64,000 bases of DNA, taken from positions 6,640,501 to 6,704,500 of the forward strand of contig OZ038528.1 of the NCBI GenBank assembly GCA_964036665.1. The letters are read 5' to 3'. Every line of letters starts with the position of its first letter. Position 1 is the stretch's first letter. The position numbers and the translations under genes are program-made. Positions 1 through 10,738 of this stretch are shown piece after piece. The stretch is from Gordius sp. MW1 (lineage: Eukaryota; Nematomorpha; Gordioida; Gordea; Gordiidae). The notes under the pieces were generated by a model. It saw only the letters and a list, made by a program, of their open reading frames with translations, made no database searches and had not been told where the DNA came from.

Positions 1-568
1 TTCCATTAGTAATTAAAGTTAACCTATGCAATGAAATAAACATCTAGATTACATGTTTCGTGGACCCGACATTGAGGGCAATTGAAAAATCCAACATCAT
101 CAATGACCTGACATGGCAAGGCATTAAACAACCAGTTTTCGTTGTGGGACATGGGGGACATGGTCCTATTTAAATATTCCATTTAAATCATAGAATAATT
201 CATAGTAGATAAATAAATTTGTGATGCAATTATGTAAATTCTAGCCAATATTTTACCTGCATTTTTAACTCATTTAAATTAATATTGTATTTAAAGAATA
301 GCATGTTACCAATTTATGAGGCATATAAAACCGAAAAAGCTCTTATTAATGACTTTTTTAATTACCTCTATACCTTATAAATCAACGAAGGAGATGGCAA
401 AAGTTAGCACAATCGCCATCTACGGGTCAATTGCAATAAACATTTTTTAATGTAATTTCCGATATATATTAAAACTCGCAAACGTAAAAATTGGTAGTTT
501 TGTATATCATAGTATTTTAACATTAAGACAATTCTTTATTAAGGTAGATATTCAATTTCCAAATGATT
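1..568. other. Non-coding flank, nothing recognised
   Basis: AT-rich sequence with no open frame of note, no recognisable repeat and no convincing splice-site pair on either strand. Confidence 0.5.
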
Positions 569-815
569 TTACTTTTTTTTAAGTGTAGAGGCCGTAACTT
601 TAAGGTTTTCTGACGCCAGAGGTCTTAATGTTAATTTTCGATTTCTCAAAGTCCGCACTTGAGTTGACATTGGTGGTGGGGTGGTTGACTCGCTGCTACC
701 CTCAGAACTTGAGCGAGTGCGATCACGCTTGGGGGTAGACATGTGCGGAGAAGCACGAGAAATTAAAAGGCTAGGCGGAGTTGACAAGGGTAGTGTTCTG
801 CGTGGGCATTTTGAT
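569..815 (-). CDS. Candidate coding exon, Ser/Arg-rich, unidentified
   Basis: On the minus strand an open frame follows a possible splice acceptor (AG at 817-816, behind a T-rich stretch) and runs to a TAA at 569-571. The stretch is clearly richer in G and C than its surroundings. It encodes a basic, serine- and proline-rich segment containing STPKRDRTRSSSEG and a lysine-rich end. A GTAAAA donor-like sequence overlaps the stop, so it could also be an internal exon. I do not recognise the protein. No partner exon with matching phase was found, so it may be a chance frame in a GC-richer patch. Confidence 0.3.
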
Positions 816-1293
816 CTATTCCGCAAGAGAATAATAATAAAATTGTTTTCATTCATTATTAAGCTTATATTTTTTTTGTTCAAAAAACTTTTATTAGCGA
901 GAAATGATATATAAGATACACAATAAACGAGTGTAAAATAAAATAAATAAAAAACTAATTATATTGGCCCCGAAGGGAAATGCTTATAATAAGTATTTAT
1001 AGTGGCGTCAATAACTTTGATGTGGTAGAGGTTTATAATCAAAAAGTGTAGAAAATACAACAAAAGAATTTGAAAGGCCACTTCTACAAGCAACCATATT
1101 AATAAGATGGAAGCAATATTAAATAAGATGGTCCGATTCAAACTAATGCAAAAAGCAATTAATAGTCAAAGTTAGCCATAGCAGTGATTAAAAATGTCCA
1201 AACTTATTATTTCAACTTTTCTAGCATCCCCTATGCACAAAAAAAGCTTTCAACTACAAAAATTATAACGAAAAAAAGCATGTTTCTTCAGCC
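816..1293. other. Non-coding, nothing recognised
   Basis: AT-rich. A short hydrophobic open frame exists on the minus strand (959-1141), but it has no splice context or family resemblance and was not accepted as a gene. Confidence 0.4.
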
Positions 1294-1519
1294 TTACACA
1301 AAGTTACAAGTCGGGCACCACACTTTTAGAAAGGAAAGCACGTCGCCTGTCCTAGTAGAGTAGTCGTAGGCATATGTCCAAACTGTATATGTGCCTGGGG
1401 TTGCTCTTTTGAGATCGCCTATCGAAAGGTAGGATATTTCCAAGTTTTGAGAATTGGGCATCCTCTTCGACCACACGCCTAAACCATTAATTGTCAGCAT
1501 TAGTAAAGATTCAATATTA
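1294..1519 (-). CDS. Candidate terminal exon, unidentified protein
   Basis: A minus-strand frame starts just after a good acceptor (TGTTTTGTAG, ending at 1520) and stays open for 74 codons to a stop at 1294-1296. The length fits one leading base plus whole codons. The residues are diverse and protein-like: aromatic-rich, with WTYAYDY and a final FLKVWCPTC motif. I do not recognise the family. It cannot be an alternative last exon of the 1931-2341 gene, because the phases do not match. The MITE at 1532-1694 would sit in the intron just upstream. Confidence 0.35.
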
Positions 1520-1531
1520 CTACAAAACAGT

Positions 1532-1694
1532 CATGGGTGTAGCCTAGGGGGGACAGGGAGGGGCGGCCCCCCTCTTAATCCAAAAAATTGTTGAAATTTA
1601 TTAAGATTTTTGAAGAAATTACAAAATATGATCATTTTGCCGCTTCCTAAATCATTATTGCCCCCCTCGAATTGCAATGCTGGCTACGCCCATG
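1532..1694. mobile_element. Small MITE with CATGGG(C/T)GTAGCC ends
   Basis: A 163-bp element bounded by inverted ends: CATGGGTGTAGCC on the left and GGCTACGCCCATG on the right, each followed inward by G- or C-tracts. The interior (AT-rich, with TTGAAATTTATTAAGATTTT) matches the short element nested in the hAT of every array unit (e.g. 5351-5516) and the partial copy at the right window edge. No clear target duplication is visible. It carries no gene and is a non-autonomous DNA transposon of unknown superfamily. Confidence 0.6.
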
Positions 1695-1930
1695 AACACA
1701 GTAATTATTAGTTCTGAAGGGACCAAATTAAAACAAATGCCTGAAATCGCTAATAAAATTAGTTCTAAACCATTGATTATTGATTAATTTACCCTTAATA
1801 GCATTAAAATAATTTATATGTCACGTGGTCTCATCATTTGAATGAACAAGACAATTTCTGTCCGAATGTAAGTGATAAGACAAACTGAAACAAATTCGAC
1901 AAATTTTGTAAACGGAAGGTATATGAATCG

Positions 1931-2341
1931 TTAAATTTTACTGGTAGCTGGTTTAGCAATTACGAGTTGTGAATCTTTGCACCCGTGTATCGCGTGCAAT
2001 TCACGCCTAACTCTTTCCACTAATTTACCGCACTGACAAGCAGGAGGGACGTTAGGGAACTGAGATTTTGGCGGAGACAGGTTACATAAAACATCTAAAC
2101 TACCTAGCATAGGGAAGAGACAAGGTTGATTTTTTCTTAATAGAGAGTTCAAATTAATGTATCTAATATTCGAGTTGAAAGGTTTGCTATAACAATGTGC
2201 ATATACAAAGCCTTTAAACTAATAAAACACCTACCCACTGGTTCCATATCATCGGGCCCCGTAAAAAAGGCTGGCAAAGATTCCGTTTCGTTAGCAGCAC
2301 CTTTCTTCTTGTCGGATTCCTTCAATAGCTCCGCTTGTCGC
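1931..2341 (-). CDS. 3' end of an unidentified host gene (two exons)
   Basis: Two minus-strand exons, 2235-2341 and 1931-2103, form the end of a spliced gene. The first follows an AG acceptor at 2343-2342, reads RRQAELLKESDKKKGA to PAFFTGPDDMEPV and ends GTGG|GTAGGT at a plausible donor. The second follows a strong pyrimidine tract and TAG acceptor (CTCTTCCCTATGCTAG). One base left by the first exon plus two from the second make a Gly codon, and 57 codons including TAA then fill the exon exactly. The last exon includes PACQCGKLVERVRRELHAIH. I do not recognise the protein. Upstream exons were not found; they should lie beyond the tandem array, since 2235-2341 is also the edge of the first array unit. 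No AATAAA signal is obvious downstream. Confidence 0.6.
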
Positions 2342-2550
2342 CTTTACCACGAAAGGAAATAAAATTATTAATAAAAGTCATTGGAGATATTTTAAGTCAG
2401 CCTTGTAAAAAATCAAGCCCGTGAGGCATATCAAAATGGAATGGATCAAGTATTTAAATTTACAATACACATGTCAATTATCTTGATGTATATTCTCTCC
2501 CGCCTTGGCCTTAAAAAAAACCATACTATGTTGATCAAGTGAGATCTTAA

Positions 2551-2920
2551 GGCTTGTCTAAATATCGGATTTTGCTGCGCAGCAAAAATCGTCGTACGGG
2601 TTATAACAGAGCCGTGTCTTAATTTTGAATTCACAATAGATTTGCATTTCAGAAACATAACATAACTGCGATTTTGTAAGATGCAAATTTTTTCCTAAGT
2701 TTAAATGTTGTATGTTTTTCAAATTTTTAGGTATTGGCAAAGTTTAGATTTAATCTCAAGAGTTGAAATAAACAAAAATATGCATAGCAATTAAAACGTT
2801 AACTATCAAAAAACAAAATTTTATTGATTACAATTGTGTATGACCCATGAAATTGAATCGGATATTTAGACAAAGATAAATTCGCGCGATTTGAAATAAT
2901 TCCGAGATTCAGACAAGTCC
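2551..2920. mobile_element. 370-bp MITE flanked by TTAA
   Basis: The ends are inverted copies of each other (GGCTTGTCTAAATATCGGA on the left, against GGACTTGTCTGAATCTCGGA read from the right). TTAA lies directly outside both ends (2547-2550 and 2921-2924), which fits a piggyBac-type target duplication. Near the left end is a perfect small palindrome, TTTTGCTGCGCAGCAAAA. There is no gene. The element recurs at the same offset (about 314 to 683 bp into the unit) in all eleven units, so it inserted before amplification. The superfamily is inferred from TTAA only. Confidence 0.6.
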
Positions 2921-2924
2921 TTAA

Positions 2925-3721
2925 GAGGGGTTTACTTCATTGGCGGACATCGACAGGTGAAATTTAAAAATCCTTAGCATATTTATACGTTTAGAATATT
3001 CTATCTCAATTAACCAGCAAACTTTTTATTTTGCTCTTAATAAAAAGCAACTCAACCTAATAAAGCTTCTAAATTATACACCTTTTTTATATTAGTTTAC
3101 TAATTTATGTAAAAATGTTTTAAGCCCAAGGTGCTTTATAATTTTTCATTTGGGGGGTATAATTAAAACTTTATTTGAGGTTAGGTTAGTAGGTTAGTAT
3201 GCAGAACTTTGCAAGACACTAAATAGATGATTGGAAGAGCAACTTAATTCAATATAGTTCAAACCAACATTCACATGTCAATTAAACTATTATGGGCACA
3301 ATCAGCATTTACATAAAAGAAAAAGAATTTCTATGATATAAAACGTAAAATAGGCATTAAAAATTTTTAAGCAATCTGCACCAAAAAAATTAGAAAGTTA
3401 TTATAATGGGTCAACTCTGAATAATTCAAATGACAGCAATTTTAAAATTATAAGACAATTTTGATAAATGGTAGGAAATTTTGAACCAATTCCTAATTTA
3501 ATTGGTTAATCCTATGAGGAATTTACAGCTAAATTAAAAAACACCCTATTGAAAGTGTGCTAAAAATAACCAATTTATGCCAAATGACAAAACCATAGGA
3601 CACTTAGATTTAAAATTAAAGAATGTATATAAAGAAGTTAGTTTGTTATTAGAAATTTAATGCTTTAGCAAATTAAGAAAATAAATTATAACGAGAGCTT
3701 TAAAAATTATATTTTTCTTAT
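2925..3721. other. Non-coding spacer inside the array unit
   Basis: AT-rich intron-like sequence between the MITE and the POT1 pseudogene, present in every unit. The only structure noticed is a short GGTTAG-rich run (GAGGTTAGGTTAGTAGGTTAG, near 3178-3198) whose copy number changes between units. Confidence 0.5.
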
Positions 3722-4748
3722 TTACTTTTGCATAAATTCAACAAATTGTGAATCAGAGGAATTTTCTTTAATGCCACGATTATAGCGGGAGCCACCATGA
3801 AGTACAAATTCAATTTTTTGGTCAATTCGATTCTCAGAAGTAGGAGAATCCATCATGTTCAACTTTTTAATAATTGAGATATGCACATTTGTTAGCAATA
3901 TATATTTGCCAACCTAAATGTGTTTTAAACATCTATAAATTTTTATTACTGGAATTTTGTTGCATTCATTAATATGTTCATCATAAATATAGATTGGAAC
4001 AATACATTCAGGAGGAATAAGCTGAATTAGATCTTTATCTTCTTCTATATCAGAACCTTCATCAGTTGATAAATTTACACTTTTAATTTGATTAGCTCTA
4101 AAAACAATCCTTCTTAAATGATATCTTAATTCTTTACAAATTCAATATTGTCCCATCCCACACATATATTAGTAAAGGAATATCCAATTGACATTTTGCA
4201 AGCATTTGACATTTTAAATCAATATACTTTCCAGGAACACATTGATTTAAAGTACAAACCATTGTTTCAATTAAAGGTTGACTTTTTAAAATCCAAAGTC
4301 TAAGTTTTTTGATCTAAATTATTCTTCAACAATCTAAATTATATATTACAATTTCATTATCTATAGCCTCAACAGTAAAACAATGTGATGATGAGCATAA
4401 AGGAACATAATCATCTGATATAACTTCACTAAATATGAGATAGGAAAAACCAGCAAGACCAACCCCATTTAATTTGTTATTGAACTGCTCAATCTAAAAA
4501 GATTTTTTAAATTTGGCTTTTAGTACTTTTAAACGATGAATGCGGATAATTTTTCCAATTTCAAACGCACGATAAGGTATGGAACCGGTAAAAAATAAAG
4601 TACATATGAATTTGTCATCGTTTATGATGCTGGGATCAACAATTCCAATTGTTATATTTTTTTGATTGAATTTTACATATCGTATAACACCATATATGTT
4701 ATATCTTTTATTTTCCTCCATGTCGCTCAACTCATTATATGTATACAT
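3722..4748 (-). pseudogene. POT1: POT1-like pseudogene, OB1 and OB2 (unit 1)
   Basis: The minus strand reads as the two N-terminal OB folds of POT1, the protein that binds single-stranded telomeric DNA in shelterin. OB1 is open from an ATG at 4748 for 84 codons, with NIYGVIRYVKF (residues 17-27) and IGKIIRIHRLK (64-74); human POT1 has NVYGVVKFFK and GDIVRFHRLK there. After a TAG at 4494-4496 the similarity goes on: GLAGFSYLIF, DLKCQMLAKCQLD, YVWDGT (near 4150-4165), IYIYDEHINE and FVLHGGSRYNRGI (near 3765-3805; human HLHGGTSYGRGI). It ends in TAA at 3722-3724, about where human OB2 ends. Breaks: the TAG after OB1, two stops near 4310-4330, one frameshift near 4140 and a TAG at 3914-3916. No introns interrupt the two domains, which suggests a processed copy, but no poly(A) tail is seen. 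The C-terminal half of POT1 is absent. Confidence 0.85.
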
Positions 4749-5040
4749 TTTTAAAATTTAAATTTTGGCGCAGTTTACTGCAATAGGTTACCATTTACAA
4801 CAAAGTACGAAGGAGCCGCCTTGGAATTGCGCATGGAAACAGTGCCGTAGCTAGGTGGGGGCCCAGGGGGCCCGGCCCCCCCCCCTCAGGAATAAAAACC
4901 GGGCCCCATGAGCCCCCCCAAGGAAAAATCTTAGGCCCCTGGGCCTCGTAAGCCATTTTTTTATTTTATCCTAATTAAGAAAAAGTATGAAGATTATAAT
5001 TATTTGTTTTTGAATATAACTTTTGATTATAATATAAAGT

Positions 5041-5342
5041 CCAAATATTTGTTTAGTAAATGCAATTTCAACGGTTAGCCTAATATTAACATTAAATGAT
5101 ATTAGAGATGAGGATCACTATCAAATTCTTTATAATAAGGCGAAAGATTTAGCTTCAATTTTTGATTTAGTACCTTCTAAACGTATTAAAAAACCAAAAA
5201 ACGTATGACACTTTTTACTCTTTTGAATCTACCAATTCATTAATTGATTTTAAAATTGATTTATATTATCCTAATCGATAGAATAATAGCAGAATTAAAT
5301 ATAAGATTTTCGGAAATTAATTGTAATTTATATAGGTCCTTA
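5041..5342 (+). pseudogene. hAT transposase remnant
   Basis: On the plus strand the frame from about 5041 reads NAISTVSLILTLNDIRDED, then YQILYNKAKDLASIFDL and SKRIKKPKNV to a TGA. After frame changes it continues as FESTNSLIDFKIDLYYPN and DRIIAELNIRFSEINCNLY. This follows the pattern of the C-terminal part of TTF-zinc-finger hAT transposases (helix with A..LA, PR-rich linker, then Y-P--D--I-EL--RF). Only this part survives, with at least one stop and two frame changes shared by the units, so the element cannot supply its own transposase. Repeated in all units except unit 5. Confidence 0.65.
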
Positions 5343-5350
5343 GAAGGTTT

Positions 5351-5516
5351 CATGTGCGTAGCCAGCATTTGAATTAAAGGGGCGCAAAAATGATTTAGGA
5401 AGGGGCAAAATATTTATTTTTTCAAATTTCAGCCATAATTTTAATAAATTTCAACAAATTCTTGGATTTAGAGGGGGGCGGCCGCCTCCCCTTGCCCCCC
5501 CTCTGGCTACGCCCAA
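5351..5516. mobile_element. Short MITE nested in the hAT element
   Basis: About 166 bp bounded by CATGTGCGTAGCCAG and CTGGCTACGCCCA(A/T)GG, with G-tracts inside each end. It is the same family as 1532-1694 and the partial copy at 63912-64000. It lies inside the hAT of every unit but unit 5, so it inserted before the array formed. Confidence 0.6.
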
Positions 5517-6489
5517 GGAAAGTTTAAACCCTTCATCCCCTTTTTTTGTGACAAGTCTCTTATACCAGAAGTAATTAACCATTACGAGTAAAACTGCACG
5601 ATGCCGAAATAATAATGGCAACAAATTATGTAATATATTATAATTCTTTACTTCGAATTCAAACTAATTTCATCTAAAATTATTAAGTAAAATTTTGATT
5701 CATTTAATTTTGACAGAATTAAGGTTCATTTAGCCGTTATGTTTATTAGTTCATTTTAATTTTTAGGTGGTGTAAAGGGGTGGGGGGGGGGGGGGTTGAG
5801 CAAATATATCTATGGTATCATCAGGGGCAATAACTTAGAAATACTTATTCTCGAACAAATTTTAATTTCATAATTATTTTTTTTATATTTTATGTTAAAA
5901 TTACGCCTTTTGAGGATCTAGCCTTATAAAGGCTTTTAAATTTTCTCGTTGTTTTCCTGATATAAATGCTGCCTGAAAATGCTGCCAATATTGCATATGT
6001 AAAATTAAAATTTGTTATATATATGGCCAAGATTTTTTGGGGTTGTAGCAATAAAATATTTTTATAAAAACTTTGTTGTATAGTTTTTTTACTATTTGTA
6101 TTATTTTTAAATGTCAACAATTTCTTGTCAATATCCCCGTTCCACTTTGTGCCCTTACAAAAAACTTATTATACCAAGTGAAATTTTCTATATTATTTCA
6201 ACTACATTACTTTGTTTTATTTATGAATAAATTTTATTTATTTTATGCCCTAGAAACCTGCGGGTCTAAAACATACCACTGTGATGTTATTAGAAAAAAT
6301 ACAAAAAGTAGTAGCGGAATTTTAAGTTTGTCCAACGTTTATGAGGGAAAAATTTACATTTGCCTTTGACCCATGGTCGTATCCAGGTTTTGGATTAGGG
6401 GGGGGGGGGGGGGCGGGCAATACCTATTTAAGGCTTTTTTTAGTTAAAATTTTTTGTCCCCCCCCATGGCTTGACCAGAACAGCCCCCC

Positions 6490-9400
6490 ACTGGTTCCAT
6501 ATCATCGGGCCCCGTAAAAAAGGCTGGCAAAGATTCCGTTTCGTTAGCAGCACCTTTCTTCTTGTCGGATTCCTTCAATAGCTCCGCTTGTCGCCTTTAC
6601 CACGAAAGGAAATAAAATTATTAATAAAAGTCATTGGAGATATTTTAAGTCAGCCTTGTAAAAAATCAAGCCCGTGAGGCATATCAAAATGGAATGGATC
6701 AAGTATTTAAATTTACAGTACACATGTCAATTATCTTGATGTATATTCTCTCCCGCCTTGGCCTTAAAAAACACCATACTATGTTGATCAAGTGAGATCT
6801 TAAGGCTTGTCTAAATATCGGATTTTGCTGCGCAGCAAAAATCGTCGTACGGGTTATAACAGAGCCGTGTCTTAATTTTGAATTCACAATAGATTTGCAT
6901 TTCAGAAACATAACATAACTGCGATTTTGTAAGATGCAAATTTTTTATTAAGTTTAAATGTTGTATGTTTTTCAAATTTTTAGGTATTGGCAAAGTTTAG
7001 ATTTAATCTCAAGAGTTGAAATAAACAAAAATATGCATAGCAATTAAAACGTTAACTATCAAAAAACAAAATTTTATTGATTACAATTGTGTATGACCCA
7101 TGAAATTGAATCGGATATTTAAACAAAGATAAATTCGCGCGATTTGAAATAATTCCGAGATTCAGACAAGCCCTTAAGAGGGGTTTACTTCATTGGCGGA
7201 CATCGACAGGTGAAATTTAAAAATCCTTAGCATATTTATACGTTTAGAATATTCTATCTCAATTAACCAGCAAACTTTTTATTTTGCTCTTAATAAAAAG
7301 CAACTCAACCTAATAAAGCTTCTAAATTATACACCTTTTTTATATTAGTTTACTAATTTATGTAAAAATGTTTTAAGCCCAAGGTGCTTTATAATTTTTC
7401 ATTTGGGGGTATAATTAAAACTTTATTTGAGGTTAGGTTAGTAGGTTAGTATGCAGAACTTTGCAAGACACTAAATAGATGATTGGAAGAGCAACTTAAT
7501 TCAATATAGTTCAAACCAACATTCACATGTCAATTAAACTATTATGGGCACAATCAGCATTTACATAAAAGAAAAAGAATTTCTATGATATAAAACGTAA
7601 AATAGGCATTAAAAATTTTTAAGCAATCTGCACCAAAAAAATTAGAAAGTTATTATAATGGGTCAACTCTGAATAATTCAAATGACAGCAATTTTAAAAT
7701 TATAAGACAATTTTGATAAATGGTAGGAAATTTTGAACCAATTCCTAATTTAATTGGTTAATCCTATGAGGAATTTACAGCTAAATTAAAAAACACCCTA
7801 TTGAAAGTGTGCTAAAAATAACCAATTTATGCCAAATGACAAAACCATAGGACACTTAGATTTAAAATTAAAGAATGTATATAAAGAAGTTAGTTTGTTA
7901 TTAGAAATTTAATGCTTTAGCAAATTAAGACAATAAATTATAACGAGAGCTTTAAAAATTATATTTTTCTTATTTACTTTTGCATAAATTCAACAAATTG
8001 TGAATCAGAGGAATTTTCTTTAATGCCACGATTATAGCGGGAGCCACCATGAAGTACAAATTCAATTTTTTGGTCAATTCGATTCTCAGAAGTAGGAGAA
8101 TCCATCATGTTCAACTTTTTAATAATTGAGATATGCACATTTGTTAGCAATATATATTTGCCAACCTAAATGTGTTTTAAACATCTATAAATTTTTATTA
8201 CTGGAATTTTGTTGCATTCATTAATATGTTCATCATAAATATAGATTGGAACAATACATTCAGGAGGAATAAGCTGAATTAGATCTTTATCTTCTTCTAT
8301 ATCAGAACCTTCATCAGTTGATAAATTTACACTTTTAATTTGATTAGCTCTAAAAACAATCCTTCTTAAATGATATCTTAATTCTTTACAAATTCAATAT
8401 TGTCCCATCCCACACATATATTAGTAAAGGAATATCCAATTGACATTTTGCAAGCATTTGACATTTTAAATCAATATACTTTCCAGGAACACATTGATTT
8501 AAAGTACAAACCATTGTTTCAATTAAAGGTTGACTTTTTAAAATCCAAAGTCTAAGTTTTTTGATCTAAATTATTCTTCAACAATCTAAATTATATATTA
8601 CAATTTCATTATTTATAGCCTCAACAGTAAAACAATGTGATGATGAGCATAAAGGAACATAATCATCTGATATAACTTCACTAAATATGAGATAGGAAAA
8701 ACCAGCAAGACCAACCCCATTTAATTTGTTATTGAACTGCTCAATCTAAAAAGATTTTTTAAATTTGGCTTTTAGTACTTTTAAACGATGAATGCGGATA
8801 ATTTTTCCAATTTCAAACGCACGATAAGGTATGGAACCGGTAAAAAATAAAGTACATATGAATTTGTCATCGTTTATGATGCTGGGATCAACAATTCCAA
8901 TTGTTATATTTTTTTGATTGAATTTTACATATCGTATAACACCATATATGTTATATCTTTTATTTTCCTCCATGTCGCTCAACTCATTATATGTATACAT
9001 TTTTAAAATTGAAATTTTGGCGCAGTTTTACTGCAATAGGTTACCATTTACAACAAAGTACGAAGGAGCCGCCTTGGAATTGCGCATGGAAACAGTGCCG
9101 TAGCTAGGTGGGGGCCCAGGGGGCCCGGCCCCCCCCCCCCCTCAGGAATAAAAACCGGGCCCCATGAGCCCCCCCAAGGAAAAATCTTAGGCCCCTGGGC
9201 CCCGTAAGCCATTTTTTTATTTTATCCTAATTAAGAAAAAGTATGAAGATTATAATTATTTGTTTTTGAATATAACTTTTGATTATAATATAAAGTCCAA
9301 ATATTTGTTTAGTAAATGCAATTTCAACGGTTAGCCTAATATTAACATTAAATGATATTAGAGATGAGGATCACTATCAAATTCTTTATAATAAGGCGAA

Positions 9401-10738
9401 AGATTTAGCTTCAATTTTTGATTTAGTACCTTCTAAACGTATTAAAAAACCAAAAAACGTATGACACTTTTTACTCTTTTGAATCTACCAATTCATTAAT
9501 TGATTTTAAAATTGATTTATATTATCCTAATCGATAGAATAATAGCAGAATTAAATATAAGATTTTCGGAAATTAATTGTAATTTATATAGGTCCTTAGA
9601 AGGTTTCATGTGCGTAGCCAGCATTTGAATTAGAGGGGCGCAAAAATGATTTAGGAAGGGGCAAAATATTTATTTTTTCAAATTTCAGCCATAATTTTAA
9701 TAAATTTCAACAAATTCTTGGATTTAGAGGGGGGCGGCCGCCTCCCCTTGCCCCCCCTCTGGCTACGCCCAAGAAAAGTTTAAACCCTTCATCCCCTTTT
9801 TTTGTGACAAGTCTCTTATACCAGAAGTAATTAACCATTACGACTAAGACTGCACGATGCCGAAATAATAATGGCAAAAAATTATGTAATATATTATAAT
9901 TCTTTACTTCGAATTCAAACTAATTTCATCTAAAATTATTAAGTAAAATTTTGATTCATTTAATTTTGACAGAATTAAGGTTCATTTAGCCGTTATGTTT
10001 ATTAGTTCATTTTAATTTTTAGGTGGTGTAAAGGGGTGGGGGGGGGGGGGGTTGTGCAAATATATCTATGGTATCATCAGGGGCAATAACTTAGAAATAC
10101 TTATTCTCGAACAAATTTTAATTTCATAATTATTTTTTTTATATTTTATGTTAAAATTACGCCTTTTGAGGATCTAGCCTTATAAAGGCTTTTAAATTTT
10201 CTCATTGTTTTCCTGATATAAATGCTGCCTGAAAATGCTGCCAATATTGCATATGTAAAATTAAAATTTGTTATATATATGGCCAAGATTTTTTGGGGTT
10301 GTAGCAATAAAATATTTTTATAAAAACTTTGTTGTATAGTTTTTTTACTATTTGTATTATTTTTAAATGTCAACAATTTCTTGTCAATATCCCCGTTCCA
10401 CTTTGTGCCCTTACAAACTTATTATACCAAGTGAAATTTTCTATATTATTTCAACTACATTACTTTGTTTTATTTATGAATAAATTTTATTTATTTTATG
10501 CCCTAGAAACCTGCGGGTCTAAAACATACCACTGTGATGTTATTAGAAAAAATACAAAAAGTAGTAGCGGAATTTTAAGTTTGTCCAACGTTTATGAGGG
10601 AAAAATTTACATTTGCCTTTGACCCATGGTCGTATCCAGGTTTTGGATTAGGGGGGGGGGGCGGGCAATACCTATTTAAGGCTTTTTTTAGTTAAAATTT
10701 TTTGTCCCCCCCCATGGCTTGATAAGGAACAGCCCCCC
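6490..10738. repeat. Array unit 2
   Basis: Undisturbed unit of 4,249 bp: exon copy without donor at its left edge, MITE 6804-7173, POT1 pseudogene 7974-9000, truncated hAT 9093 to about 10736. Its right junction carries a private variant (CTTGATAAGGAACAG instead of CTTGACCAGAACAG). Confidence 0.95.
7974..9000 (-). pseudogene. POT1: POT1-like pseudogene (unit 2)
   Basis: Same length (1,027 bp) and same breaks as the unit 1 copy. The 84-codon OB1 frame is intact (8746-9000). The shared breaks show that the gene copy was already dead before amplification. Confidence 0.85.

Larger units (their letters stand above)
4840..6486 (+). mobile_element. hAT transposon, right end lost (unit 1)
   Basis: The left end CAGTGCCGTAGCTAGG follows CATGGAAA (4832-4839), the 8-bp duplicated target seen on both sides of the complete copy at 54834-56515. 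The element holds a C-rich subterminal block, a decayed transposase fragment (5041-5342), a nested short MITE (5351-5516) and two long variable G-tracts (near 5782-5795 and 6398-6413). It is cut in the C-tract CAGCCCCCC at the junction with unit 2, losing roughly the last 40 bp. The same truncation is found in all units except the last. Confidence 0.8.
2237..6489. repeat. Array unit 1
   Basis: This is the outermost left copy and the only one whose exon copy still adjoins its original splice donor and downstream intron. Parts: exon 2235-2341, TTAA-flanked MITE 2551-2920, POT1 pseudogene 3722-4748, truncated hAT 4840 to about 6486. It has no later large insertion, so it is the best reference for the ancestral unit. 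Confidence 0.95.

Noticed and set aside
2446-2740. Two overlapping minus-strand frames of 60-70 codons repeated in the units
   Set aside because: They span the edge and palindrome of the TTAA-flanked MITE and overlap each other in different frames. Unit-specific indels shift them freely.
4494-4748. A functional full POT1 gene with introns at the stops
   Set aside because: The stops lack donor/acceptor pairs that would remove them, the C-terminal half is missing, and all units share the same breaks.
6073-6369. Plus-strand frame of 98 codons repeated in all units, with an antisense frame of 76 codons beside it
   Set aside because: It lies in hAT interior behind the transposase remnant, has low-complexity hydrophobic content and no family resemblance. 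Repetition is explained by the array.
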